The position numbers were made by a program, and so were the translations under genes. Below the pieces are notes generated by a model. That model was given only the letters and a program-made list of their open reading frames with translations, did no database searches and was not told the origin of the DNA. Positions 1 through 7,774 of a stretch of 49,685 bases of DNA are shown one piece after another (the first letter of the stretch is position 1; the number at the start of each line of letters is the position of its first letter). The DNA lies in the NCBI GenBank assembly GCA_045585895.1, contig JAZMZI010000108.1, forward strand, positions 1 through 49,685, read 5' to 3'. This DNA is from SVTX01 sp045585895 (GTDB lineage: Bacteria > Bacillota > Clostridia > Oscillospirales > CAG-272).

Positions 1-346
1 ACCTTCGCTCTCGCGTAATGGGCGTTTTTCGACAGACTGAAATGACCTACCGATTTCGGTAGGTCATTTCAGACTGTCGAAAAAGTCGCTCTACCGCAAG
101 TGAACCAATAGCAAAAAACAATAAGCAATATGTAAATAAAAAAATCTGACAAGGAAAAGCGCAAGGCATTTCGATAAAAGCCTTGCGCTTACTTGCTTTT
201 TCCGTTCTTACACTCTGGCGTACCCCTGTACGCCGACGAATGTAAGAACGGAAAATATACCTGCCTTTTTCGGAGTCTCCCAGCGTGTCGAGGCTTTCTC
301 GACACGCTGAAATGACCTACCGATTTCGGTAGGTCATTTTTGTTAT
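1..346. repeat. Gene-free cluster of five long hairpins
   Basis: No convincing ORF lies here. I see five strong inverted repeats in a row. At 25-84 a nearly perfect palindrome has arms 25-53 and 56-84 with a single A/A mismatch. At 157-190 there is an 11-bp stem. At 198-255 a 15-bp outer stem (198-212 with 241-255) encloses a 7-bp inner stem (217-223 with 228-234). At 282-308 there is a perfect 11-bp stem, and at 309-341 a second copy of the core of the first palindrome (AATGACCTACCGA, TT, then its complement). Some could act as terminators, since T runs follow the last one. The repeated core also resembles mobile palindromic (REP-like) elements. The element class is uncertain; the palindromes themselves are directly visible. 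Confidence 0.7.
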
Positions 347-349
347 GTG

Positions 350-700
350 AACTTATTTCAATGCAGCGGAAACGTAGCTCATAGGATCGATTATTCCTAT
401 GCCGTACTCACGCGCAACGTCGATCATCGCCATCATATAGGGAGATATCGAGCCTCCGCTTATACCCATGATTCACTTTTGCTCAAAATCTCGGCCGCAC
501 ACAACGAAAACAATATCGCTGTTAGGATTCGAGGCTCTGATCTGGTTTATCATAGAAACGTAATTGTTGTAGGTGTCCTCATAAGTTACGCCGTGGTACT
601 TATCGTTTGTACCGTGCGACAGGAATACGAGATCGTTAAATCCGTTGTCGAGAAGGAGAGACTTGATATTCGGCAACGAAAAAGGCAACGAAAAAAACAC
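350..700 (-). pseudogene. SGNH/GDSL-type hydrolase, C-terminal remnant with internal stop
   Basis: On the minus strand a 75-codon open stretch (700-473) contains the segment DLVFLSHGTND, which resembles the block III GxND region of SGNH hydrolases. It ends at a TGA. Directly after that TGA, in the same frame, the reading continues as GGSISPYMMAMIDVAREYG and ends at a TAA near 350, giving a plausible C-terminal helix. The N-terminal GDS block with the catalytic serine is absent: upstream sequence is low-complexity and then merges with the promoter on the other strand. I read this as a truncated gene with a nonsense mutation. Family membership rests on one motif and a plausible reading, so it is moderate at best. 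Confidence 0.55.
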
Positions 701-708
701 AAATCATA

Positions 709-737
709 TTGACAATTCGTTGATCTTATGCTATTAT
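709..737 (+). promoter_or_regulatory. Sigma-A promoter of the cobalamin-uptake unit
   Basis: TTGACA at 709-714, a 17-nt spacer, then TATTAT at 732-737. It lies about 40 nt before the riboswitch-like region and points at the lipoprotein gene at 1057. Confidence 0.8.
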
Positions 738-784
738 ATAAGTACATAAAAAGAATAAACGCAGTTCATAGAATGAAAGTTCTT

Positions 785-985
785 TGTCGGGTATACTGCT
801 TGACGGTATTATTCGGGGATAAGGAAACGGCGGTGAGAATCCGCGGCAACAGCCATTACCGTATCTTTGCTTACTTTGTAAGCAGACAAGTCGGAATGCT
901 TATCGTTCTGCGACCGATAAAAGTCTCTTGGGCAACGTGGGGAGATAGAGGTTACGACGGTATAGAGCAGATGCCGTCCCCTTTT
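785..985 (+). ncRNA. Cobalamin-type riboswitch leader
   Basis: The untranslated leader carries the hallmark order of a cobalamin aptamer: AAGGAAACGGCGGTGAGAATCC around 821-842, followed by GCGGCAACAGCC, and further on AAGTCGGAATGC around 889-900. These correspond to the GGGAA...GGTGAAAATCC...CAGCC...AGTC-GGA conserved blocks of the B12 box, with some departures from consensus in the CAGCC-CCGC part. It is followed by an intrinsic terminator and by genes predicted for corrinoid uptake, which supports the call. The likely mode is transcription attenuation: bound cobalamin favours the terminator. Boundaries are approximate. A covariance-model search against the Cobalamin family would settle it. 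Confidence 0.75.
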
Positions 986-986
986 T

Positions 987-1012
987 GCGTCCACGGGAGG
1001 GCGCTTTTATTT
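987..1012 (+). terminator. Riboswitch expression-platform terminator
   Basis: Six-bp stem GCGTCC (987-992) with GGGCGC (999-1004), then TTTTATTTT. It lies between the aptamer and the ribosome-binding site of the gene at 1057, as expected for an attenuator. Confidence 0.65.
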
Positions 1013-1056
1013 TATCCTTTTTGTGAAAAATTAACACAAGAAAGGATTTTTCAAAA

Positions 1057-1593
1057 ATGAAAAGAATCACACTGACTCTTCTTGCGCTTATTTTGGCATT
1101 TAGTTTCGCATTATGCTTTGTAAGCTGTGAGAAAAACCTATTTCAAAAGCCCGACGAAACAATCGCGGGCAATACCGACTCAAACGGAACGACCGCTGTT
1201 CAGAACGACGTAATCACCGACGGAACCGAAACCGATGAAACCGACGCAAAAGAAGAATCGGTCAAAGCAGAGGGACTGTGGGAAAAAGCGACCTATCTTT
1301 CTGATACTACCGTCGGAGAGGGTTCAAAGACCGTTAGCTTCACCGTTGAGGCTGAAGGACAAAAAATCACTATAACTCTTAAAACCGATAAGGCTACTCT
1401 CGGTGAGGCTATGTTCGAGCATAAGCTTATTAACGACGCTTCATTCTTTAACGTTCTTAACGGTATCGAAGCGAGTTGGGAGAAGGATCAGGCATATTGG
1501 GCTTTCTATGAGGGCGATGACTATATGATGGTTGGAGTCAACGATACTCAAATAAGCGGCGGAGAAGCTTACAGATTTGTCTACACAAAGTAA
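1057..1593 (+). CDS. DUF4430 (transcobalamin-like) surface lipoprotein
   Basis: The 178-residue protein starts with a signal peptide and a lipobox ending at Cys24 (FVSC), so it should be lipid-anchored outside the membrane. A polar Thr/Asp/Glu-rich linker covers about residues 30-75. The rest reads as a DUF4430 domain, with the pattern of paired beta strands ending in WAFYEGDDYMMVGVNDTQI and a final GEAYRFVYTK strand. This fold is related to the C-terminal domain of transcobalamin and intrinsic factor. The ATG at 1057 is preceded by AAGAAAGGA. It is the first gene behind a cobalamin-type riboswitch and overlaps the next gene, which looks like an ECF S component. I infer that it captures cobalamin or another corrinoid and passes it to the transporter. 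Ligand specificity is inferred from context only. Confidence 0.78.
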   Translation: MKRITLTLLALILAFSFALCFVSCEKNLFQKPDETIAGNTDSNGTTAVQNDVITDGTETDETDAKEESVKAEGLWEKATYLSDTTVGEGSKTVSFTVEAEGQKITITLKTDKATLGEAMFEHKLINDASFFNVLNGIEASWEKDQAYWAFYEGDDYMMVGVNDTQISGGEAYRFVYTK

Positions 1594-2143
1594 TTCATCA
1601 AAAAATAAATTGAGAGAAAAGGACGTTTGGCGCAAAAGGATTTGGGAAATTGCAATTTTTTCAATGCTTGGTTCGCTGATGTTCTGCTCAAAAATAGTTA
1701 TGGAATTTTTGCCCAACATTCATCTGCTCGGAGTGTTGACCATAACCTACACTTTGGTTTTCCGCGCAAAAGCATTGATCCCTATCTATATCAACGTTAT
1801 TCTTATCGGATTGTACGGAGGGTTCAATTTGTGGTGGATCCCGTATTTATACCTTTGGACTATTCTTTGGGCTATAACGATGCTTTTGCCTAAAAAAATG
1901 CCCAAATGGTTATGCTGTACGGTATACCCGTTGATCTGCGGCTTACACGGTCTCGCATACGGCACCTTGTACGCTCCCGCTCAGGCAATTATGTTTCACT
2001 TGGATTTTGATGCTATGGTTGCTTGGATCATCGCTGGCCTGCCTTGGGATGCCATACACGCTTTCGGAAATTTAGTGGCCGGAGTTTTGGTCTTTCCTCT
2101 TTCCGAATTACTCAAAAAGCTTTGCAGAAAACATAGTATTTAA
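1577..2143 (+). CDS. ECF transporter S component-like protein, predicted cobalamin/corrinoid uptake
   Basis: The 188-residue protein is mostly hydrophobic with five or six membrane segments and a basic C-terminus, the size and shape of substrate-binding S components of energy-coupling-factor transporters. No ATPase or T component is nearby, which fits the group II ECF arrangement where a shared module is encoded elsewhere. The start is uncertain: no early ATG exists. TTG at 1577 overlaps the lipoprotein gene by 17 nt and has GGAG upstream, and TTG at 1610 is the alternative. The overlap suggests translational coupling. Position behind a cobalamin-type riboswitch and a DUF4430 lipoprotein points to corrinoid or related ligands, as for the CbrT and CblT S-component types; which one cannot be told here. 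Confidence 0.7.
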   Translation: MSTQSNSSKNKLREKDVWRKRIWEIAIFSMLGSLMFCSKIVMEFLPNIHLLGVLTITYTLVFRAKALIPIYINVILIGLYGGFNLWWIPYLYLWTILWAITMLLPKKMPKWLCCTVYPLICGLHGLAYGTLYAPAQAIMFHLDFDAMVAWIIAGLPWDAIHAFGNLVAGVLVFPLSELLKKLCRKHSI

Positions 2144-2158
2144 ACATTTTTCAAAAAC

Positions 2159-2194
2159 GCCCTCGTTTCGTTCGGAACGGGGGCAAATTTTTTT
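2159..2194 (+). terminator. Intrinsic terminator after the cobalamin-uptake unit
   Basis: Nine-bp GC-rich stem (2159-2167 with 2176-2184, one G-T pair), then AAATTTTTTT. Confidence 0.85.
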
Positions 2195-2214
2195 GTGAAA
2201 ATCAAAATTACCTA

Positions 2215-2255
2215 TTGACAACGCTCGGCACTTGTGGTAAAATAACAATTGTTAT
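2215..2255 (+). promoter_or_regulatory. Promoter with palindromic operator for the TetR-ABC operon
   Basis: TTGACA at 2215-2220, a 17-nt spacer, and TAAAAT at 2238-2243. A perfect 14-bp palindrome ATAACAATTGTTAT (2242-2255) overlaps the end of the -10 box and the probable transcription start. A related GTTATATA pair follows to about 2270. The placement suits autorepression by the TetR-family regulator encoded 28 nt downstream. Confidence 0.75.
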
Positions 2256-2283
2256 ATATCGGTAGTTATATAAGGAGAATATC

Positions 2284-2850
2284 ATGCCGCCAAAGGTAAA
2301 AATAACAAAAAATGACATAATACAAACCTGCCTTGATCTAATACGACAAAACGGAGAGTCGGTAATCAATGCAAGAAATATAGCAAATGCCATGAACTGC
2401 TCCACTCAACCTATTTTTTCAAATTTTACGAGTATGGAGGAGCTTCAGAACACCGTAATTCTCGCGGCGTACGATCATTATATCGGATTTATCAAAACTG
2501 AACTTGAAGGCGGAAAATACCCTCCCTATAAGGCGGCGGGTATGGCTTATATCCGTTTTGCAAGTGAAGAAAAAGAGCTTTTTAAGCTCTTGTTCATGTG
2601 TGACCAAAACCGTCGGGAGCCGATACCCACGCTTGAATTTAATGCTTCGGTAGAAATGATAATGAAGGCTAACGGATTTACAAAAGAAAGAGCCGAGCTT
2701 ATGCATATGGAAATGTGGGTTTGCGTTCACGGCATAGGAACTATACTTGCCACCAACTTCGTAAATCTTGAATGGGGGCTTATAAGCAATATGCTGACCG
2801 ATATTTATCAAGGAGTGCTTGCAAGACACTTGGCTGAGGAGGAAAAATAA
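2284..2850 (+). CDS. TetR/AcrR-family transcriptional regulator
   Basis: The 188-residue protein has an N-terminal DNA-binding domain (about residues 5-55) with the helix-turn-helix ARNIANAMNCSTQPIFSNF, followed by an all-helical ligand-binding and dimer domain. ATG at 2284 is preceded by AAGGAG. The TAA overlaps the ATG of the ABC ATPase gene by one base, so regulator and exporter are one transcription unit. A 14-bp palindrome over the promoter start region is the likely operator. By analogy it should repress the exporter until a drug or metabolite binds; the inducer cannot be read from the sequence. Confidence 0.85.
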   Translation: MPPKVKITKNDIIQTCLDLIRQNGESVINARNIANAMNCSTQPIFSNFTSMEELQNTVILAAYDHYIGFIKTELEGGKYPPYKAAGMAYIRFASEEKELFKLLFMCDQNRREPIPTLEFNASVEMIMKANGFTKERAELMHMEMWVCVHGIGTILATNFVNLEWGLISNMLTDIYQGVLARHLAEEEK

Positions 2851-3578
2851 TGGATGCAATCAGAACGGAAAATCTTACTAAACGATATAAGGACATAGTT
2901 GCCGTAGACGGGCTGTCACTTAAAATCAAAGAGGGAGAGCTTTTCTCTCTCCTCGGAATAAACGGCGCAGGAAAAACCACTACAATAAAAATGCTCTCCT
3001 GCCTTACACAACCCACGGAGGGCGATGCTTATCTGTTAGGCAAAAGTATTTGCAGAGATGCTTCGGAGATAAAAACGTTTATAGCTATATCCCCTCAAGA
3101 AACCGCAATAGCCCCCGCTCTTTCGGTTCGCGAAAACCTTGAGCTTATGTGCGGAGTTCACGGATTTTCAAAAGAAAAACGAACGGCGAAAATAAATGAA
3201 CTGACTTCTCTGCTCTCCCTTCAAAGCGTTATCGAAAGAAAAGCGGGCAAGCTTTCAGGCGGTTGGCAAAGAAGGCTCAGCATTGCAATGGCGCTTATAA
3301 GCGAGCCTAAGATCCTGTTTCTTGACGAACCGACGTTAGGTCTCGACGTTATCGCCCGAAGCGAGCTTTGGGACATAATCCGCTCTTTGAAAGGCAGCGT
3401 CACGATAATTTTGACTACTCACTATATGGAAGAGGCAGAAGCTCTTTCCGACAGAATTGCAATCATGAAAGACGGCAAACTGCTGATCTGCGACACTTCC
3501 GAAAAAATAAAAGAAAACGCAGGGACGAACAGCTTTGAAGAAGCGTTTATAAAAACCGTTAGGGAGGTGACGAAATGA
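2850..3578 (+). CDS. ABC transporter ATP-binding protein
   Basis: The 242-residue protein is a single nucleotide-binding domain. Walker A is GINGAGKTT (residues 36-44), the signature is LSGGWQRR (about residue 136, with W in place of the usual Q), Walker B is ILFLDEPT (about 155), and a switch His sits in LTTHYMEE. The sequence type matches the DrrA/NatA-like group that pairs with ABC-2 permeases for drug or lipid export. It overlaps the permease gene by four bases (ATGA), indicating translational coupling, and probably works as a 2+2 complex with that permease at the cell membrane. The substrate is unknown. Confidence 0.9.
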   Translation: MDAIRTENLTKRYKDIVAVDGLSLKIKEGELFSLLGINGAGKTTTIKMLSCLTQPTEGDAYLLGKSICRDASEIKTFIAISPQETAIAPALSVRENLELMCGVHGFSKEKRTAKINELTSLLSLQSVIERKAGKLSGGWQRRLSIAMALISEPKILFLDEPTLGLDVIARSELWDIIRSLKGSVTIILTTHYMEEAEALSDRIAIMKDGKLLICDTSEKIKENAGTNSFEEAFIKTVREVTK

Positions 3579-4306
3579 GAATGATGACCTTTGCAAAAAG
3601 AAACGCAAAAGAAATACTCCGCGATCCCCTGACACTGTTTTTCGGTCTTGGATTTCCCCTCGTTTTACTGATCTTAATGAGCGTAATACAGGCAAATATA
3701 CCTGTAAGTCTGTTTGAAATACAGCACTTGGCTCCTGGCGTTACGGTATTCGGACTTTCATTTATGACCCTGTTTTCCGCAACCGTAATATCAAAAGACC
3801 GAAGCAGCTCTTTGTTACAAAGGCTTTACACCACTCCTCTTACTCCCATGGATTTCATATTGGGTTATACCCTGCCTATGATCCCTATTGCAATAGCTCA
3901 AAGCGTTATATGCTACGCAGCCGCAATAGTTTTAAAGCTTCCTATATCGGTAAATATACTTTACGCCATATTGTCTATGATACCGATTTCAATCTTTTAC
4001 ATTGCTTTGGGACTGCTTTTCGGCAGTATCCTTAACGATAAACAGGTTGGCGGTATCTGCGGCGCTCTTCTGACAAACCTTTCCGCTTGGTTGGCGGGAA
4101 TATGGTTCGATCTTGAGCTCGTTGGCGGGGCCTTCAAAAAAATCTCCTACGCCCTTCCCTTCGTCCATGCGGTAGAAATGGAACGCGCGATCATCGCCGG
4201 CAACTTTTCTGATATATACCAACACATTTGGTGGGTGATTGGATATACGGCAGTTATTCTTGCCGTTGCGATATTTTTATTCTTGCGTCAAATGAAAAAG
4301 CAATAA
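3575..4306 (+). CDS. ABC-2 type transporter permease
   Basis: The 243-residue protein has a short cytoplasmic start with the segment KEILRDPLTLFFGLGFP, followed by about six membrane helices, as in ABC-2 permeases. The central stretch SKDRSSSLLQRLYTTPLTP is the cytoplasmic loop typical of this family. It is encoded directly after and overlapping its ATPase, and both lie behind a TetR regulator, so the unit is most likely an inducible efflux pump. The operon ends at a strong terminator just downstream. Confidence 0.88.
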   Translation: MRMMTFAKRNAKEILRDPLTLFFGLGFPLVLLILMSVIQANIPVSLFEIQHLAPGVTVFGLSFMTLFSATVISKDRSSSLLQRLYTTPLTPMDFILGYTLPMIPIAIAQSVICYAAAIVLKLPISVNILYAILSMIPISIFYIALGLLFGSILNDKQVGGICGALLTNLSAWLAGIWFDLELVGGAFKKISYALPFVHAVEMERAIIAGNFSDIYQHIWWVIGYTAVILAVAIFLFLRQMKKQ

Positions 4307-4317
4307 CAACAATAAAA

Positions 4318-4352
4318 AATCCGATAGCTTTCGTGGACTATCGGATTTTTTC
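4318..4352. terminator. Bidirectional terminator between convergent operons
   Basis: Ten-bp perfect stem (4318-4327 with 4338-4347) flanked by an A run on the left and a T run on the right. It can end the ABC exporter operon on the plus strand and the isomerase operon on the minus strand. Confidence 0.9.
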
Positions 4353-4383
4353 TGTTAAATAATCATATGCTTTTTATCAAATG

Positions 4384-5256
4384 TTACTTTTCGCTTTTGT
4401 AGCGTTCAATTTTATCTGTCAGATACTTACAAACGTCTGCCATAAATCTTGTGGCAGTGGGACGGAACTCGGGGTCGTATTTAAGCAGGAAGTTGTCGGC
4501 TTCAAGTGTGAAATCTCCCTTATAGTCAACGTCAGCCAGCGCGTGGCAGACCGCATCCCAGTTGATTTTCGCACTTCCGGGGAGAGTATGAAGGTCATGA
4601 ACGTAGTCTACGTCGTGAACGTGGAGACAACCGAGACGGTCGTGACCGATGGTTCTGATAGCATCCTGAGGCTCTCTGCCGCAAAGGGCTACGTGACCGA
4701 GGTCGAGACAAACTGTAAATGCCTCTGGATCATTTAAGATATCGTAATAACGGTTAAGCTCTCTGGGATCTGCACAGACATCGTCGCAAATGTAACCGGT
4801 AACAGGTCTGTTCTGCCACATATTTTCGATTGCGATCTTGACACCGCAGTTCTTTGCGTGAGGTGCCAATGAATTGTAAAACTCCATATTGAGTTCAAAC
4901 ATTTCCTCCTCGCGACCGAGGTAAGGAACCTTCTGGATGGGGTGAACGATTATGTTCTTTATGCCCAGGAGAGCGCAGACCTCAAAAAGACGGGGGAACA
5001 TGGGAGCCGTTTCCTTGGTGTACTTTTCCCAGCCGCCGCCGAAGGGGGCGTGCGCCTGATTGAAGATAACTCCCTTGGAGTCGGCTATGTTTTTGAACAG
5101 CAGAGTGTTTTCCTTCCAGTTATCGGCAAATGCGAAATCAAGATCACGGAACATGGAAAAATCAATCGCGGGGAAACCTGCATCGGCGATAACTTCAATT
5201 CCCTTTCCTCTGCCAAAGGTCGTAGCCAAAACGTCAAGTGTGGTTGAATAGATCAT
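4384..5256 (-). CDS. Sugar phosphate isomerase/epimerase family protein (xylose isomerase-like TIM barrel)
   Basis: The 290-residue protein matches the AP endonuclease 2/xylose isomerase-like TIM barrel family. The metal site can be followed: Glu144 in IENMW, Asp185 and His188 in CLDLGH, His212 or His214 in LHVHD, and Glu252 in TLEAD. Members isomerise or epimerise sugars, inositols or hydroxypyruvate; the substrate here is not evident. The minus-strand ATG has GGAGG about six bases upstream. It is the last gene of a five-gene minus-strand operon and follows an SDR oxidoreductase by 30 nt. That pairing suggests a small carbohydrate or polyol pathway in which one enzyme oxidises and the other isomerises the product. 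Confidence 0.82.
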   Translation of the reverse strand: MIYSTTLDVLATTFGRGKGIEVIADAGFPAIDFSMFRDLDFAFADNWKENTLLFKNIADSKGVIFNQAHAPFGGGWEKYTKETAPMFPRLFEVCALLGIKNIIVHPIQKVPYLGREEEMFELNMEFYNSLAPHAKNCGVKIAIENMWQNRPVTGYICDDVCADPRELNRYYDILNDPEAFTVCLDLGHVALCGREPQDAIRTIGHDRLGCLHVHDVDYVHDLHTLPGSAKINWDAVCHALADVDYKGDFTLEADNFLLKYDPEFRPTATRFMADVCKYLTDKIERYKSEK

Positions 5257-5286
5257 TTTTTATCCTCCAATGAAGAATTTTTGGTT

Positions 5287-6033
5287 TTATCCTCTCGTCA
5301 TGGCGATCCTGCCGCCGTCGATAAGATGGTTGCTGCCCGTGATAAAGGCAGCCCTATCCGATGCCATATACATAATGAAATCAACGATCTCCTGAGTCTC
5401 TGCGGCTCTGCCGACGAGAGTTCTCAGCTTGCCCATAGCCTCACGGGTGAGTACAGGTCCCGGGCTTACGCAAACGGCACGCACGTTGTGGCGGGCGCCG
5501 TATTGAGCGACCGATTTTACAAGAGCGTTCATAAGTCCAGCCTTGGAAACAGCGTAAGCCATAGAAAGCGCAGCCTCTTCTCCGCAGATCGAACCCAAAT
5601 AAATGATCACGCCGCCTTTCTGCTTGACCATGTGTCTCATAGCCGCCTGGGAGAAATAGAAGGGACCCTTCAAATTTACGTCAACTCCCCAATCGAAGAT
5701 CTCAGGGGGCATATCCAGCCAGTCTCCCTCGTAATTGTTACAACGGCGCTCACATCCGCCCGCGCAATTTACGAGAATATCCAATCTCCCGAATTTTTCA
5801 ACAGCCTTGTCGGTTGCGGCTACGACCTGCTCATATTCTCTAACGTCGCAAACGGCATATTCAGCCTTACCAACGCCATCGGCATTGATCTCTGCCGCTT
5901 TTTCGATAAGAGACCTTTCGTTGATATCAACCAGCAGCACGTTTGCGCCTTCCTTCGCCATACATTTGGCGGTGAGAAAGCCGATACCTGATGCTCCGCC
6001 AGTTATTAAAGCTGTTTTATTTTGAAACTCCAT
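5287..6033 (-). CDS. SDR-family NAD(P)-dependent oxidoreductase
   Basis: The 248-residue protein is a classical short-chain dehydrogenase/reductase. The cofactor motif GGASGIG is at residues 12-18, NCAG at about 89-92, and the catalytic tetrad reads Asn120, Ser148, Tyr160 and Lys164 (YxxxK). Asp36 after the second strand favours NAD over NADP. A C-terminal SNHLIDGG segment is also typical. AAAGGAG precedes the ATG. It sits upstream of the isomerase-like gene in the same operon, so a sugar or polyol substrate is likely, though this is inference from context. Confidence 0.88.
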   Translation of the reverse strand: MEFQNKTALITGGASGIGFLTAKCMAKEGANVLLVDINERSLIEKAAEINADGVGKAEYAVCDVREYEQVVAATDKAVEKFGRLDILVNCAGGCERRCNNYEGDWLDMPPEIFDWGVDVNLKGPFYFSQAAMRHMVKQKGGVIIYLGSICGEEAALSMAYAVSKAGLMNALVKSVAQYGARHNVRAVCVSPGPVLTREAMGKLRTLVGRAAETQEIVDFIMYMASDRAAFITGSNHLIDGGRIAMTRG

Positions 6034-6086
6034 GATGACTCCTTTCGGTTATATCAGAATGCTATTTGCGTAAGTTTTCTTAAGTG

Positions 6087-6965
6087 TCAAATTAAATCTT
6101 CGGGCTTAAATGTGTATTTTGAATTACAGAATCTGCACTGTATCTCAAGCTCCTCGGGCTTGCCCTCGGCGATCTGCTCGTCGAACATATTGCGAAGCTC
6201 CTTGGGATCGATAGATCTCATCGCCCTCTCCATTCGTTCTCTCGAGCAGGTGCATAGGTAATCCACGTCGATCTCATCAAAGAGGTCGTATTCGATACCC
6301 TGAAGAGCCAGTGCAGCTATCTCCTCGTTGCTCATGCCCTTGTCAAAAAGACGGGATACGTTTGCGAGGAAAGGAATATTCTTTTCTATTTTGGTAATTG
6401 TCTCGTCGTCGGCGAAAGGTAGAAGCTGAATGATGATACCTCCCGCAGCCTTACAGCTGAGATCTGTATCCACGAGCACGCCGAGAGCGCAGACCGTAGG
6501 AACCTGCTCGCTTTGAGCGTAGTAGGACGCGATATCCTCGGCTATCTCGCCCGAAACAAGCTCAATTGAACCGTTATAAGGCTCGGCAGATCCCATATCC
6601 TTGATAAGATTAAGAAATCCCTTGCCAACCGCACCGCTTACGTCAAGCTTTCCGTTGGGCTTTAAGGGTATCTCAACGGCGGGATTCTGAATGTATCCTC
6701 GAACGTTTCCGATATAATCACCGACCGCCAGAACTCTGCCTGCAGGTCCGTCACCGTTAAGAGAAACGGTAATGGTATCCTCCTTGTCGCCAAGCATACA
6801 TCCCATCATACTGGTAACCGTGAGAAGTCTGCCGAGAGTAGCGGTTGCGGTAGCGCTGGTTTTGTGATATTCTATCGCTTTATTAACGATGTCGGTTGAA
6901 TTTATTACGTGTATTCTTGCGCTTCCGTCGCTTGTCATTGCGCGTAAAATTTTAGACTGTGCCAT
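6087..6965 (-). CDS. hslO: Redox-regulated chaperone Hsp33
   Basis: The 292-residue protein matches Hsp33 over its full length. The zinc-binding redox switch is intact: Cys238 and Cys240 (CTC) with Cys277 and Cys280 (CRFC), near the C-terminus. The N-terminal domain includes GDGPAGRV and the GxVRGY segment typical of the family. Reduced Hsp33 is inactive with zinc bound; oxidation forms disulfides and turns on its holdase activity in the cytoplasm. AGGAG precedes the start. It lies between the methyltransferase and SDR genes of the minus-strand operon with gaps of 24 and 53 nt. Confidence 0.95.
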   Translation of the reverse strand: MAQSKILRAMTSDGSARIHVINSTDIVNKAIEYHKTSATATATLGRLLTVTSMMGCMLGDKEDTITVSLNGDGPAGRVLAVGDYIGNVRGYIQNPAVEIPLKPNGKLDVSGAVGKGFLNLIKDMGSAEPYNGSIELVSGEIAEDIASYYAQSEQVPTVCALGVLVDTDLSCKAAGGIIIQLLPFADDETITKIEKNIPFLANVSRLFDKGMSNEEIAALALQGIEYDLFDEIDVDYLCTCSRERMERAMRSIDPKELRNMFDEQIAEGKPEELEIQCRFCNSKYTFKPEDLI

Positions 6966-6989
6966 TTTTGCTCCTGTATCTGCTTAAAT

Positions 6990-7760
6990 TTATTTTTTTG
7001 CTCTTGCAACGATATACCATCGTTCACAATCGTTTTCGGGGGGTGAGAAGCCGTAATCTCCGAAAAATCCGAGGACTTCAAAACCGCTCTTTTCAAGGTT
7101 TTCCGTCAGATCTTCTTTTGAATAACATCTCTCCGTCTGAACCTCGTCGGCGCGTGAAAAACGTCCATCATCTTCCTCAGTAAACACCGAAAGATAGAAA
7201 TTACACAGCTTCGTTTCTCCGTCATACTCGTTCTGCCATCCGCAATAAGCGTTTTCTCCGAATGAATTTTTGTCCTCGAAGATGTAGTGATTGTTACCGT
7301 AGATATTTTCAAATTTATAGGGCGTATTTACGTCGAAAATAAAAAGTCCGTCGGGATCGAGATAATTGTGAGCGCACTTGAAGCATTTTTCAAGATCGCC
7401 GTCCTCGGTAAGATAGTTTACACTGTCGAGACAGCAAACGATCGCTCCGACCGTACCGTAAAGCTCGAAGCATCTCATATCTTGTTTCAAAAACAGGATA
7501 CCCTCGATTCCATTATCGTAAGCCTTGTCCATAGCCTCGGTAAGCATATCCTCACTCATATCCGCGCCGATCATATCGTAACCGCGCCGTGCAAGAGGAA
7601 GAGTCATACTTCCCGTACCGCAAGCCAGATCGAGAACCAGCTCGGGTTTTTCTTTCAAATATCTTTTAAAGCATTCCTCGATAAAATCCGCCCAAGCCGA
7701 GTAATCTATCTCGGAATTGATGTTATCGTAAACGCTTGCAATTGCATCGTATGCGGGCAT
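6990..7760 (-). CDS. Class I SAM-dependent methyltransferase
   Basis: The 256-residue protein has the class I methyltransferase fold signals: motif I DLACGTG at residues 44-50, an acidic residue after the second strand (GADMSEDML), and a motif IV-like CCLDSVNYL segment. The N-terminus YDAIASVYDNIN is common in this Methyltransf_25-like group. The substrate is unknown. GGGAGA precedes the ATG. The start lies 14 nt after the YerC-like gene, so they are co-transcribed and probably translationally linked. Confidence 0.87.
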   Translation of the reverse strand: MPAYDAIASVYDNINSEIDYSAWADFIEECFKRYLKEKPELVLDLACGTGSMTLPLARRGYDMIGADMSEDMLTEAMDKAYDNGIEGILFLKQDMRCFELYGTVGAIVCCLDSVNYLTEDGDLEKCFKCAHNYLDPDGLFIFDVNTPYKFENIYGNNHYIFEDKNSFGENAYCGWQNEYDGETKLCNFYLSVFTEEDDGRFSRADEVQTERCYSKEDLTENLEKSGFEVLGFFGDYGFSPPENDCERWYIVARAKK

Positions 7761-7774
7761 AGCTTATCTCCCGA

